The position numbers were made by a program, and so were the translations under genes. 64,000 nucleotides of DNA from Apostichopus japonicus (taxonomy: Eukaryota > Echinodermata > Holothuroidea > Aspidochirotida > Stichopodidae). This document shows, one piece after another, positions 21,677 to 34,250 of the stretch (the stretch's first letter is position 1; each line of letters begins with the position of its first letter). The stretch spans positions 19,043,418-19,107,417 of the forward strand of contig NC_092570.1 of the NCBI RefSeq assembly GCF_037975245.1, read 5' to 3'. The notes beneath the pieces are model-generated. The model was not told the DNA's origin. It made no database searches and saw only the letters and a list, made by a program, of their open reading frames with translations.

Positions 21677-22449
21677 TTTTTCCTTTCCCCCCCTCTTTTT
21701 CCTTTTTTCTTCTCTTTTTCTTATCTCTCCTCTTTTTCTTACCCGGGAGGCGCCCCCCAACACCCCCCTGGATACGCGCCTGAATACGGTAACTAAATAG
21801 GAGCTAAACGAAAGTACTCTCCTATTTTCCCCTTCAAAGTGATGCTACCATTTTTTCTTCTTCTAATTTACCAAATTTTTGGGGAAGTGTAAATTTCTAA
21901 AACGTGAGATTATAAAATAAAGAATGTTTAGATGCAACTTGCAAAGCCTCAGTAGTGCCCTTTCTGGCAATCTGAGAGGCATATCTTGCCAAACTTTTCT
22001 TATACGCTACGCACCAACCGATGGTGGCGCTCCGCTTAGATAGTGTCACGGGAACTTTCGGGCACAAAAGTTTTTGCCCCTCCCCAAACTAAATTGGTCC
22101 CGTACGCTTATGACTATTAATCACTATGTAAGGGTTTAAAGTTGTGATTGTTAATTATACAATTTGCTTTGGTATGGGGTGGGTTCCATTTCATATAGGC
22201 CTAAGGCGTTTTCATGATGCTTATCCACAAAATAACACAGGAACTCAGGCATCTATGAGGTTATGCACTAGGACACTGTTAACGTCATATTTTGCAGTTG
22301 TTTATTTGGTAACTCTGTTGTACGGGTCCAGCTTTCGGCACCACCACGACCGCATACAGTGTGATCGATACCAATGTTATCACTTGTGTACACCAATAAT
22401 AAATAATGCATCCCCGTACGTGATAGGTAAAAAAAGAGAACGTCACAAC

Positions 22450-22530
22450 CATAGGCGTAGGAGCCTAATTTTATTTGGGGGGGGGGGGGGGTCTGTAAAG
22501 ATTTGCCCGAAAAATATAACCAAAATTTTT
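22450..22530. mobile_element. Short fragment of the CATAGGCGTA element family, left arm only
   Basis: It begins CATAGGCGTAGGAGCC, has a poly-G run and TTGCCCGAAAAATATAACCA, and is flanked by CACAA on both sides. The right arm reads straight through (CTTCACAAATGAAA in reverse near 32755), so it inserted after the duplication. The right end lacks the family's terminal repeat, so it is a truncated or deleted copy. Confidence 0.7.
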
Positions 22531-22660
22531 GCACAAATGAAATAAAAAGAAATGATACACACTTCTTTGCTTCAGGTTCACTTTTATGACAAAAATTATA
22601 TGTAGTTGACTTCAAATGAACATAATATTCAGTCTACGAACGGCTTTCAAGTTGTCTAGT

Positions 22661-25600
22661 ATAGTTTACCGGCCGGATCTTCAACATCACGTTAAGTTGA
22701 GCCTTGTAGTCCAACCGGCTTCTGACCCTTCTAATCCACCCGGAGACTGGTTACCGCGGCACTCCTCTTCTCATCTCAATATTATATAGCCTGTAAGACG
22801 AAACTGATATAGCCTACCGTATAATTACACTATAGCCTATTCATCTGAAAGGTAAGATATATAGATTTACCGGATACACCCTATATGCCTGCATGTGGCT
22901 TGCATGTACCCACGTTTTTTCCCTACTGTAGAAGTCATCTTTCAAGACATTCTCACTTGTCTTATATGTTTATATTTTATATATTTTATCATGCACAGTG
23001 CGATCGGAACAGAATATCAGAAGTGTATGGCTAATGCCATGCATGCGAAATAAAGACTGTACGATCAATACATTTCATATCATTGATTAAAAACATATAT
23101 AATTGTGCGAGAAAAGTGTACTTATATGTCACTATAAAACTAAATACCACATATTTATCATACACCTCTCTGGTCGAGAGAAAATGCTAACGCTAACGAG
23201 GAAGGACAATGGAACATGGTAAGTAGTGGGTAACCAGCATGTAGGGTTGTATGTGGCATATACCATCAAATTGCATCGGACGAAAAATTTCCCTAAAATA
23301 AATAGAAAACAACATAACATATTACTTCTTAATATAAAAAGCATCATGATAGGAAAGTTAATATCAAAGCAAATATTCCTGAAACGGAAGTTTAAATAAA
23401 ATTACTCAGGTCTGCGTCAGTAAAAGGGGAAAAATCGCTCGGGATATACTAAACATTGTCATGCGAATAGTTTTCTACGATCAGGTGAAAGTGGCTACTG
23501 TTTTTGCCTATCAGTCCGATGAACAGGGGGGTAGGAAGCTTCCAAAAAGTGGGAGGGGGGCACAACATCATAGGGGCACTTTCTCATTCCACAACCATTA
23601 CTCGTTATGCTATAAACCGATACACACCGACCATATGTGTTAGTATGCTACTGGTATGGTGCGCTGCAACACTGATTTTTTTATTTTAATGAGATTATTT
23701 ATTGTTAACCGTGCTACAAAAAGATATGATATGCCGTTTTGAAAATAGCATGTACAGACTAAAAATAAATAATTAAAATAAAATTTTAAAATTAACAAAG
23801 GCTTAAGATATCCGACAGTCAGTTCTTCATCAAAGGGGCACATATTCAGTCAAAACAGCTACAGATTAATATTCACATTATATGTAGTGAATATATAGAA
23901 TATTGTACCTAGTTATGCGTTATAAAATAATGATAATTAGAGGGCTCCGTATATTCTCTCCTCACTATCTGAAAATATTTCTTTCGAATTTTAATTATCC
24001 CAGCCCGTCCTGATCCGCACCCTAACAACTCCCCGTTGAACGTTCTCAACTGCTAAGATTAGATTTCGACAGACACCCTCTATTTCAAAAGTATAAGACG
24101 GCTGTTCAATTGCCAAGTCTTGATCAGTTTGAATAATGAAGAAGATACGAATAATTCTAATTCCTCTTTTAAAGGTTTTGATTTATACAAGATCAGTTGA
24201 GGGAGGGGGTTAGGGGGGGGGGGGGGTCTTAGTCGCATCAACCTGCTATTATGATTTGTGTTATACTTTGTTAAAATAATAAGAAACTTGTGACTCAACC
24301 TTGAAAATTCTAGCTTGATAATACCATTCAGTTCTTCGTGAAATTTCGTCAACTCTGGAAAATTGCAACACAGAAAAATTATTATTATTATGTACACGAC
24401 TGCGTCAAACAAGAAAGATTGCTTGCTTTAAAATCTAGTTGACAAGCATGATTACATGGTCCGAGGCAACGACATATCTTGTTTACTCTAAATAGTCGAG
24501 GCACATGTCCAAGCAGGCATTAAACAATGTACCAATTCAGGGCCTTAAATATTTATTTTCGGGTTGCTTTGATTTTGACGATGACAAAATTGTCAAGCAA
24601 GTACACGATAAAATTAATTAATAATGAATCTCCGTTTTAGGCCTATATGCGACAAGCGTTAGGAAATCGCAAATATACACCTAGTCATATAACGTATGAT
24701 ATTATGTCTATAGACTTCTTTGTGCGCGACATATCTCATTCGAGGACTCCAAGTCAAACTTTACGTGCGTCTCAGAAATTGTACCGATATTGATATTCTT
24801 GCAAATTCCATTGCGGCATCTGCCCTATTAAACACTTCCTTTTGCCCAGATAAAGGTGCTTGCCTCTGACAAAAATTTGTTACAAAGGCGAGCATGTACT
24901 ATCTTAATTTAAAGCGCTGCAGCTTTTAGAGCCCGTGCTCTCAGCCAACGAGAGCGTTGTAAATATAAAGCAAGTTGCGTTTTTTATATATTTTGTTTAT
25001 AGAAAAGTTTATTAGCTAGTCACATCCAGCCGTTCTCGAAATCGATAAACACATCCCTCTTGAAAATGGTGACAGTACCACCTGGTTTATATGACAATTA
25101 CAGTTTGTCACAATATTTGAATTTCATGTGAAAATTCAACTATTAATAAATTAAAGTTTGGTTCACCGATGAAGCGTGAGATGGCAGGGTGTTTTTTTTG
25201 CCCTTAGAATGTTTGCTTGCCCCCACTTGTTCCCCCTCAACCTCCACTTTAGAATATCTGTTAGCAGGTACGTGTCGTCCATTTTTAATTTCTCTCTTAA
25301 CTTGACAGCGTGATTCATAATACATTCCCCTCAAAAATTATCCCAATAAAATTTGATTGGAAAAAACGTTATGTACAAAAAAACACATTATGTTCGCAAA
25401 CCAGTCATGAAAACACAACATACACAGGCAAATAACCACACATGAAATTGAGTTTCGTGTACACTATATACTTGATCATAAAATTCCCATTTTATAGGTT
25501 TAACAAGGGTCGTATACTATTAAATAATCTATTATCAACCAGAGCAAAAAGTTATCAAAAATTGATCATGAAAATAGTTAATACGATTACGATGTAATTG

Positions 25601-26080
25601 TTAATAACCCGTTTCCCTCTCGGTACCAAGTATTTGTAAATATCAAAGTACAGTTTTTGGGCAAAGATATTAAAAAAATAGATTAACGGCGAACATCTGG
25701 GCATGAGGTTTTGTTGGTTTTCTACTTTCACTATATAATTCTGCTTCAAATAATTCTGCTTCAAATAATTTCTCCTCCACCGGAAAGTTAGTTACACATT
25801 TGGTTATGGAGAATTCAGTTTTGAACGTGAAGCCTCCAATTTCGAGGTACAGTAAACAAACTTTTATTCTCTTCAGGTTGTTGAAGACAAGATTTATTTT
25901 ATTGTATTGACGTAATTTAATATTTCACTTTTGAAGCTCACGAATTTCACCTTCTTATTGTTAAAATTTCTTCTTGGATTTGAAAATACTTTCCTTAACT
26001 TTCTAACCTCGTAATCCTTTATTTTGACATTAAGGAATGTTGAATTAGACAATTAAATATCATATTAAGTTCAAGTTCAT
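22661..26080. other. Loop of the inverted duplication, gene-free part
   Basis: I see no supportable gene. Open frames here are short and lack family motifs or coherent splice structure. Poly-G runs occur near 23560 and 24212. Confidence 0.5.
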
Positions 26081-26084
26081 TGCT

Positions 26085-27734
26085 ATGTCGATAATTATGA
26101 ATGAGAATAGTTTTAAGACTCTGCAGCGTGGTGGTCTACAATATGCAACCTCATGTGTTTCAGATGATGCTCTCCCAACACTGGCAGAGGTTGAGAAAGC
26201 CATCAAGGTCCTCAAGAACAACAAAGCTGCTGGCCCAGACGACGTTCTGGCTGATTGCATCAAGACTGCTGCAACTGATACCACTATTCTCAGCACCATC
26301 CACAAGGCTGTGCAGTGTATCTGGTCTACAGGCATCTGGCCTTCAACGATGACATCTTCCACTTACATTGCCCTCCATAAGAAGAACGACAGAGGGGTTT
26401 GTGAAAACTATCGCACATTGGCTCTCATAAGTCATGCCAGCAAAGTGGTGCTCAACATCATGCAGTCACGTCTTCAGACTAATCTCGACGATGTAAGTGA
26501 GGTGCAGTTTGGCTTCCGCTCGGGGAAGTCAACCACAGATGCTATCTTCGCTCTTAAGACTATCACATCTGCCTACTACAGAGCCCACACCCCACTCCAT
26601 CTCATTTTCGTGGATTACAAGAAAGCTTTTGACAGTGTGAATCATGCCCTCCTAATGGAGAAGCTGGAACAGATGGGCGTGGACAGAGATGTCATTAGAC
26701 TCACAGAGAGACTTTATCACGATGCTGGCGGCGTCTTACAATGGAAAAATGAGACTACAGATGCTTTCAATACGCCTGTCGGTTGTAGACAGGGCTGCCC
26801 ACTTTCTCCAATCCTCTTCTCTCTCTACACTGAATGCCTTATGAGGGAATGGCATGCAAGGACCGCTGGTTTGCCTGGTGCTACCATAGGAGACCGCACA
26901 GTGAAGGAACTGAGATACGCCGATGATCTTGTCCTGTTTGCGCTATCCGCTGCGGAAGCAGAAACGGCTCTCAACATCTTAGCGGACGTTTCCAAACCCT
27001 ATCAGCTTGTGATACACCCGGGAAAAACGGCTCACCTTGTCATCAAGACGGACCCGAACTCTACCGATACCATCCACCTGGGGACCTCCATTATCCCCAA
27101 CGTTAACTCTTTCATGTACCTCGGCTCCACCATCACCTACAACACTGATGACACTCCAGAAATCAGCAAGCGGATCGCCATAGCCAAGACTACACTCCGC
27201 GAGTGCAAGTACCTCCGAAGCCCACACCTCTCCGTTGCGACTAAGCTTCTGGTCATCAGAGCCCTAGTAATGTCTAGGTTGACCTATGGCTCTACTACAT
27301 GGTCGATTAAAAATTCGGATGCAGCCAAACTGGATGCTTTTGGTCGTACCGTCTGGAGATGGCTGCTAGGTGTCAATTGGAGCGACCACGTTACCAACGA
27401 GTCACTTATGCGTATGATAGATGGTAGATGGCTATTCACCTATGACACTATTGTGCAGAGAAAAATGGACTGGTTCAGCCACATCGCCCGTCAACAGGGT
27501 CTCCAGTGGGACCTCTTGTCAGGTGCCGTTCTGGGCACAGTGAGTAGTCGTGGGCGGCCTCGGATGACCTGGTATGATAACATCAGAGCCTCAACCGGTC
27601 TAACCATGGAGGAAGCAAAACAGCAGGCTCTTTCCCGGATTCATCTGCGGATACGTGGTCACCATCCAGCTCCACTTCGCCGGTCATCTCGCATCGCTTT
27701 GAGACAGCGCCCACGGACTCTTCAGAGTCTTTGA
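26085..27734 (+). mobile_element. 5'-truncated RTE-like reverse transcriptase, 549-codon ORF
   Basis: The RT domain is complete by eye: KNNKAAGPDDVLADCIK, FGFRSGKSTTDAIFALK, IFVDYKKAFDSVNHALL, GCRQGCPLSPILFSLY and ELRYADDLVLFA. A C-terminal region typical of RTE-like elements follows (FMYLGSTITY, RLTYGSTTW, MDWFSHIARQ, SRGRPRMTWYDNI). The endonuclease domain is absent, as expected from incomplete reverse transcription. There is no internal stop. It is a different element from the 17857-20763 ORF, with distinct sequence and richer in GC. Confidence 0.88.
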
Positions 27735-29119
27735 CGATTTTCTATCTATTTGGAAAAGCTTAAAGAGAATTTTGACTTAACTGTACAAGGAGGGTCACGT
27801 GGAAAAGATAGTTATTTCGCGTACGAATAGAAGCCTCAATGGTTTTAGACAAATTGGTAGCATCAGCTATCACACTAAGTAGCGTATACCATTACAAAAG
27901 AATACACCCCACAAATGTTGTACGAGTGAATATCTTTAATCTTTAAAAAAATATATTCAAGGACGGTTTAACTGATTGTTGTGAACCAACTAAGTTTCAT
28001 TGTAAGTAGTTTGATTAATCTATTAAGGGCAGATGATTTGTCTTTGGCAGTGGAGTGCTGGTAAAAGTTACTTCTTTTTCTATCATCATGATTAGGACAA
28101 CATGGATACCTTTTGAAAGCTTAGCTCTTCTAGTGCAAATATACGTTAGTACACATCCATAGCTTTTCCAATTAATTTCTTCCCTTTATATCCATTATAT
28201 ATATTTGCTTAGCTGTCTTATCAGCTGGCATGCGTCAGAAATTTATAACCTAACTCTATATATTATTAAGGAAAGAGTGTTAAATCTTAACTAATTCCAT
28301 AGTTGAGAGGGAAATTAACATTTAACATATTGGTTGTTTTTTTATTAATTAGGACGCTTGTACTTTGAGCATTAATACATAAAGTGTATGATGGTAATCA
28401 ATTTATCTTAATTTATGTTATTATCATAAAAAAATATGTGGGCTGATAAAAAACATTAAGAATTATTGTTACCGTGTAATAACTATGTAAAAGCATAATT
28501 TAAAGACAAGTCACAACGTTAGTCCATAGTGTGTGTCCAGAGCAGCCCCCTCCCCCATCCGCCCATATTTTCGTCGGGCCAGCGGGACTATTGTCGGAGA
28601 CATCTTGATTTTTGGTGAGAAAATCATTTTGACATTTGTACAATTTCAACTTTTTAATCCGAAATCTCGGCAATTCATCTGGTATAAATATATGGTTTAG
28701 TTGAAATATCGACTTCTTGACAAAATAACGATATACAAGTGACATTTGACGAACTATGAGGTATACAAAAGTTAAAAAATGTATCCCTTGACGGCTCAAT
28801 TGTTCACATTATATGGTGTCGACGTTAATAACGCCCAGGGTGTTGTCGTTTGGAAGTCATGACGTTATCAGGACAAACAAGATGATTGCCGTGTGATCTT
28901 ATCAGCACTCCCCACTCCCTCCGGTCGTCGAACACTATAGTGACGCACCTAGAGACATGCATGTGCGATAGGTACATATACAATTGATCATGTAAATGGT
29001 TTAAACTACATAAATTAAGGAAACGATAATGTCATGTCATAATTCCATGTATAATTAATATTTAATAAAAGTTATAGTTTTAAATCATATTGTCTCCTTT
29101 CAGGCAATGCTGTATTTAT
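27735..29119. other. AT-rich intergenic stretch before the LRR gene
   Basis: No gene was found. A pyrimidine tract and CAG (TTGTCTCCTTTCAG at 29090-29103) just before the LRR coding region look like a 3' splice site, so an upstream non-coding exon may lie here. Confidence 0.5.
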
Positions 29120-30463
29120 ATGGCACTTATACTTTTTATGTATGGATTCCAAATGTCATGGGCTCATTCTCTAGGGATGACTTCACCAGCTCTTCAAAAA
29201 AACCGACATGACGAAGAGTCGCCAATAATTGTGTGCGGGTTCGCTTGTGAATATGATGATTGGTTTAATCGAGCGAAATGTGACAATCGAGGTCTCCAAG
29301 TGATGCCCAACTCGACAGGATGTGAAGAGACCCGGATGTTGGAGCTCGAGGCGAACGACATTACAAGCATAACATTTGATCTCATATCAAGCTATCGTAA
29401 CATTGTAACCCTCGACTTGTCGCGTAACAGCATTGCCTCTTTACAACCAGGGACATTTCAAACAACAATATATCTAGAAAACATACTTTTCTCTCGAAAT
29501 CAATTAACGAAGCTTGAAAATGGAACCTTCAGAGGACCTGAACATCACTTGGTCAGACTTTTTCTTGATGATAATAGACTCACTGAAGTTCATGGCCTGA
29601 CATTACATGGACTTAAGAAGTTACAGACGTTAACCTTTAGTGACAACTTAATTCATTTCCTTCCGGATAACCTATTCAACGACCTGACGGATCTTCGGCA
29701 ACTCCATCTCAGCGGTAACAAACTCACACATCTTGATGTTAACATCTTCAGCGGTCTATCCAAATTGAAGATTATCTCTCTTGATCGAAACCGCTTGGGT
29801 TCTATCCCTGCCGGAGTATTTGATGGACTGACATCTCTGAACTCAGTTGATCTTTCAAACAACCACCTGTACAGTATCCCACAGCCTACTGATCTTGGAT
29901 TACTACATGGGTTACAGTCAATTTATCTAAACGAAAATTATTTCACCATATCCAACTTGATTATTCCTTTTCTTAATACGTCTGATTTATTAATTCTTGG
30001 TGGGAATCCTTTTCTATGTGACTGTACTTTCATACAAGTGCAAACCTGGTTTATAGGCAAGTCTAAGGATGATCAAACCTTCCTATTGCAAAGGAGTTCC
30101 TTGGGTTGTTGGTGGGATGATCGATTTATCGATATCTATGGAGACTTATCAGAAACTTGTCAGGATTCAAGCGAAAACCGTCAAATAACAACACCACCAA
30201 AACGATCAGATCAATCGAGCGTTTCCTTTAACTATCGGCAACAGAAGACGCCATCATACTTGAGTCCAGTTGTTACGTCATATGACAAAAACCCAACCCC
30301 ACGAACACCTCAATCGTCTGATACTGATTGTATGGATAATAATGACAAGATAATATTTATTCTTATTCTCATAATTTTCATAGCCATTATTTTGCTCTCT
30401 CTGTACATAATTTTCATTTCATTGATTTATATTTGCACGCAAAACAAATACAGAGTACCGTGA
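29120..30463 (+). CDS. Leucine-rich-repeat single-pass membrane protein (447 aa), one coding exon
   Basis: I start at ATG 29120 because it opens a hydrophobic signal-like segment (MALILFMYGFQMSWA) and follows a probable splice acceptor at 29103. A cysteine-rich N-cap (CGFACEYDDWFNRAKCDN) is followed by about nine LRRs (for example LVRLFLDDNRLTEV and LRQLHLSGNKLTHL). An LRRCT cap comes next (NPFLCDCTF, then W and two further cysteines), then a Ser/Thr-rich stalk and a transmembrane helix near residues 411-438. The cytoplasmic tail is only about nine residues, so it has no signalling domain. The layout suggests a cell-surface recognition or adhesion protein; ligand and role cannot be read from sequence. 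A broken relative lies at 59943-61310. Confidence 0.88.
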   Translation: MALILFMYGFQMSWAHSLGMTSPALQKNRHDEESPIIVCGFACEYDDWFNRAKCDNRGLQVMPNSTGCEETRMLELEANDITSITFDLISSYRNIVTLDLSRNSIASLQPGTFQTTIYLENILFSRNQLTKLENGTFRGPEHHLVRLFLDDNRLTEVHGLTLHGLKKLQTLTFSDNLIHFLPDNLFNDLTDLRQLHLSGNKLTHLDVNIFSGLSKLKIISLDRNRLGSIPAGVFDGLTSLNSVDLSNNHLYSIPQPTDLGLLHGLQSIYLNENYFTISNLIIPFLNTSDLLILGGNPFLCDCTFIQVQTWFIGKSKDDQTFLLQRSSLGCWWDDRFIDIYGDLSETCQDSSENRQITTPPKRSDQSSVSFNYRQQKTPSYLSPVVTSYDKNPTPRTPQSSDTDCMDNNDKIIFILILIIFIAIILLSLYIIFISLIYICTQNKYRVP

Positions 30464-30854
30464 TATATAAAAGGACGCAATTGATTGTGCCAGACGCTTG
30501 GAATATTGTGGAAGCCTTAATTCCTTAATTCACCCCTGTGATTTTTCCTAGACTTTTCTGGGGATATTTCTTTCGTAAACTGCAACACAACATAACATGA
30601 TAACGAGGCACTCATTAACGGATACGTGTAGAAACTTATATACAACAGTAGTATATCTGGGTTTCATTAGATACCTTGTACATTTACATAGTCCTAATAA
30701 ATTTGATAAAGAACCCATAAATCGCCATGTAATCAATAATTAATTTAGTACAAGTGCATACGTTACTAACTTGATTGAATATGTTTGTGCAGGTTTAACA
30801 TTGTTTTGTTTTAATCAATAGTATAGTTGGATGCCATGTGATGCGTGAGTGATT

Positions 30855-30935
<81 letters not shown>

Positions 30936-30937
30936 GG

Positions 30938-31029
<92 letters not shown>

Positions 31030-32637
31030 ATGAAATTGGGGTTTTGTTAAATTAGTTTTCCATAACGTGGCAGCAATAATTCCAAAGTAAATGGTCAATT
31101 AGGAACGTAATATCCGTCCGGCCCGATTACTTTTACACAACTATTATTATTAGTAGTAGTTTTTAATACCTGATTGAAACACGAAAATATTCCTCATTAA
31201 ATTTAACATTCATCTTTTGCACCATGCATATTTTAAACGATCCTGAATATTGCCATAAACTATGGTTTTTATCTGTTTGCGTTATTTGCATTTTAAAATT
31301 ATGTCTTTTTGAAAACCTCGTATCCGTTTTTTTTTCCTTTTCCTTTTTCGGTGAAGTGTTTCCGTAGTATGTCTTTGCTTGGTCATATCTATACATCCTT
31401 CCTTTGAATATCACGACAAAAATATATTTAACAATTGCTTTCCCATTTAATCTGTCAATTTTTTTACATTATTGTTGTTGTTATTATTATTATTATTATT
31501 TGATAATTACTATTATTACTATCATTATTATTATTATAATTATTATAATAATAACAGGCTTAACGAAAAGGTCTAAGGAAATGTTAATGCTGTACCTGGA
31601 ATTTCATTAAGAAGACGTGGAGAACAATTTGAACAAATAATCAATAATCCAACATGTGCCTAAATCGGTTTTCTGCTTTATGAACTATTTTGTTCAGTTT
31701 TTGTGATAGACGGAGTGTTAGTGATATTTGGACATCAGTCAAGTTTTCAATATTACTAATGCATAACAATGCACAATACAACTGGCAACAACACTTCATG
31801 CTTACTTTTCTCATGAACAAATGCATGCCATGACAACAATATACCCGAGCAACTGTATTGAAGACTCTTCTTTGATGATTGGGTTACTGTACAACATGAG
31901 AAACTTTAGTACATTTTATTTACGCACTGACACAAACGTGACCGCAATCACTCGCTGGATATGACCAAGCCGGTAACTGTATATTAATAAAGGTGATATC
32001 ATAGTTGACAACGTTTCGATGAATTACCGCGTAGCGTGCAAAAGCGGAGCCGTACATGCAGACGGCTCTGTGAGACAGGACATGACGGGCGAACGACACT
32101 ATCCGCTGAACACCAAAGGGGAATACCGATAGTGCGTGAACATTGCATCATTTCATTATGAACTTGCAAAAAAAAAAATTTGTGCCAAAAAGGGGGTGGG
32201 TGGGGATGGGAGGAGGACTGTTCATTTGACTGTATTTAACATTTTTAATTCACTAAGCCGCATCGTGATCATCCATGCAGGATGCAACTTTGTCCGGTTT
32301 ACAGTGTGAGTCAGTATTGACCGTATAAAATGTGCCATGTAGATTTCAAGGTTTAGCCTTATTAAAAACAAGATGAAGTCAGAAGTTTTATTACACAAAT
32401 CACCAATGAAATCATGATAAAACACAAACGTAACCGAATTTAAGCCCACGGTATGCCTATACATAGGGATGTGATATATTTATGCACATGGTTTACATGC
32501 ACATGGATTTAAGTGTGTGACTTTGGGCGAGTTCGACTGACAAGCCTATTGACTTACCTCGAAGTTTGGAAGACAGCCAATCAAGATACTATAGTCTCGG
32601 TTTTGTTCTCTTGCATGTATCCCATAGCCACGGTACT
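30464..32637. other. Loop sequence after the LRR gene
   Basis: It contains an ATC microsatellite and a smaller ATT-rich run (about 31480-31555). No gene was found. Confidence 0.5.
30857..31029. repeat. ATC trinucleotide microsatellite
   Basis: About 170 bp of ATC has a single interruption (CGGC near 30935). Poly-His, poly-Ile and poly-Met frames here are artefacts. Confidence 0.97.
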
Positions 32638-33669
32638 AGACAACTTGAAAGCCTTTCGTAGACTGAATATTATGTTCATTTGAAGTCTACTACATATAAT
32701 TTTTGTCATAAAAGTGAACCTGAAGCAAAGAAGTGTGTATCATTTCTTTTTATTTCATTTGTGAAGTTCTCCTTTTTTTACCTATCACGTACGGGGATGC
32801 ATTATTTATTATTGGTGTACACAAGTGATAACATTGGTATCGATCACACTGTATGCGGTCGTGTTGGTGCCGAAAGCTGGACCCGTACAACAGAGTTACC
32901 AAATAAACAAATGCAAAAATATGACGTTAACAGTGTCCTAGTGCACAACCTCATAGATGCCTGAGTTCCTGTGTTATTTTGTGGATAAGCATCTTGAAAA
33001 CGCCTTAGGCCAATATGGAATGGAACCCACCCCATACTAAAGCAAATTGTATAATTAACAATCACAACTCTAAACCCTTACATAGTGGTCAATATTGGAT
33101 ATACAATCATACCTTTGATTATTAAGAAGGAAGTATAAAACGTACGAACCCACACCTACAGTAAAGCTTTCCACGGCTAATCTGCGCGTCAGTAGAGTAT
33201 CTACTTCGGTGCATAACTAAATTTAAACATTACGTAGGCCTAGTTTTTCAGGTATAAGCAAAAAAGTACAAAAACACACTACACCCAACTAGATTAGTTC
33301 ACACGCACTGCATTCATTCAGCGACGAGGAAGAGAAGTACTTCGACAGATTCTCTCATAACTACAGCGTATATGCGTGAGAACCGTGACAGTGGTTAAAA
33401 CCTGTTACAGTACAAGGCACAATTGAAAAAAAGGTAAATACTGCGCCGTCGTTGTCCAACAATTTAGCCTTGTACAAATAAGTTAGGCTGAGCTAACTGT
33501 ATGTATGTGTATGGTTGTGTACAGTAACCTATGCACTAGGCCTACATATAGGCTTGGTTACCGTAATTAATTCATCGTATTCGCTTGCAGTATTTGTTTA
33601 CTATCCGTTATGTTCTCCTTCAAGTTGAACTTAAGCTTGGGCACATACTGTATTGGTTTGGTGATATAA

Positions 33670-34250
33670 GTAAATAAGTCTAAACATTCTTGTACTATAG
33701 TCAGTATTGCGAAGTTCGGCATACTGCGAAGTTCGGACACCCTAAGAAATGCACGATTTCACCATGAAAACCTACAGGAAGAGCCAAATTTCACCAAAAA
33801 GTACGAAGCTACAGTTATTTTCTCTCCAAAATGACCCGTGTGCAAGAAATTACTTACATATTTGTAAATAAAATGACGAAGATCTATGAAGTCTGTTATA
33901 ATTACTGAAAGAGCAACTGCGCCACCAATTTTATCACCAGCGCCACACTGTGGGTTGCGTGTCCGAACTTCGCAATACTCTAGCAAAGAAATACCAGTTC
34001 CACAATCACGAAGAATCTTCTTGGAATACAACGTGAAAACAGTTTGCAGGAAAGAAAGTTTGGCCGTGTATCGTACTATAACACAATTCTCCCACCATAT
34101 CAAGTATATTTTCAGGTGATTTATACCAGAAGATTTAGTTTTGGGGTGTTTTAAGTCTTAAGTGTCCGAACTTCGAAGTCACCATGCTACTACTAGTCTA
34201 GTACAACTTACAAGTATGCTACATACTGTAGATAACAAATTGCAGATTAT
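33670..34250. mobile_element. Insertion of about 580 bp with inverted CGAAGTTCGG motifs, right arm only
   Basis: The left arm reads directly from GGTGATATA to TGGCTTACAGTAGGC (near 15540, in reverse), whereas here the two are separated. Inside, AGTATTGCGAAGTTCGG (33704) is inverted at 33961-33980. CTGCGAAGTTCGGACAC (33724) has an inverted partner at 34162-34180 (GTGTCCGAACTTCGAAG). ATATAAG and TTATAAG at the edges may be a target duplication. It looks like one or two nested short TIR elements with no coding capacity. Confidence 0.7.

Larger units (their letters stand above)
16741..21782. mobile_element. Second TIR element nested in the 16132-22112 element
   Basis: It begins CAGGGACGTATCCAGG and ends CCTGGATACGCGCCTG, an imperfect inverted repeat. 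AATAC lies on both sides (16736-16740 and 21783-21787). The related element at 48090-49672 shows the uninterrupted site ATAATAAATACGGTAACT near 49335. It contains the RTE-like LINE, further repeat pieces and a long CTC microsatellite, so it may itself be a compound of several insertions. Confidence 0.75.
16132..22112. mobile_element. Composite TIR element (hAT-like), left arm only
   Basis: The ends are inverted (CGTAGGCGTACG at left, CGTACGCTTATG at right) and are flanked by 8-bp duplications ACTATTGA (16124-16131) and ACTATTAA (22113-22120). The right arm holds the empty site (AATATTGACCACTATG read in reverse, near 33095). The outer parts (16132-16740 and 21783-22112) align with the related element at 48090-49672. 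Eight-bp duplications with CA...TG ends fit hAT-type elements. No transposase ORF is visible. Everything between 16741 and 21782 is a later insertion. Confidence 0.85.
3785..22660. repeat. Left arm of a large inverted duplication
   Basis: Exons, introns and upstream sequence match the right arm (32638-46264) in reverse orientation. The match runs from intron 11 of the cpras1-like gene (about 3785) through the gene start (14633) and upstream sequence to about 16131. It is then interrupted by an inserted element (16132-22112) and resumes to about 22660, ending at CAAGTTGTCTAGTA, which pairs with about 32638. Confidence 0.88.

Noticed and set aside
21298-21800. Long poly-Leu, poly-Pro and poly-Gly open frames
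   Set aside because: They are translations of the CTC microsatellite and its flanks with no domain or splice support.
22144-22545. A 133-residue frame at 22144 and a matching minus frame at 32844-33065
   Set aside because: They match because both lie in the arms of the inverted duplication; no known domain, and an insertion changes the frame in one copy.
29090-29119. Extension of the LRR gene upstream to TTG at 29090
   Set aside because: TTG is not a usual eukaryotic start, and the stretch TTGTCTCCTTTCAG is better read as a 3' splice site; ATG 29120 opens a signal-like segment.
30815-31055. Poly-Met, poly-His and poly-Ile frames
   Set aside because: They are produced by the ATC microsatellite in its three frames.
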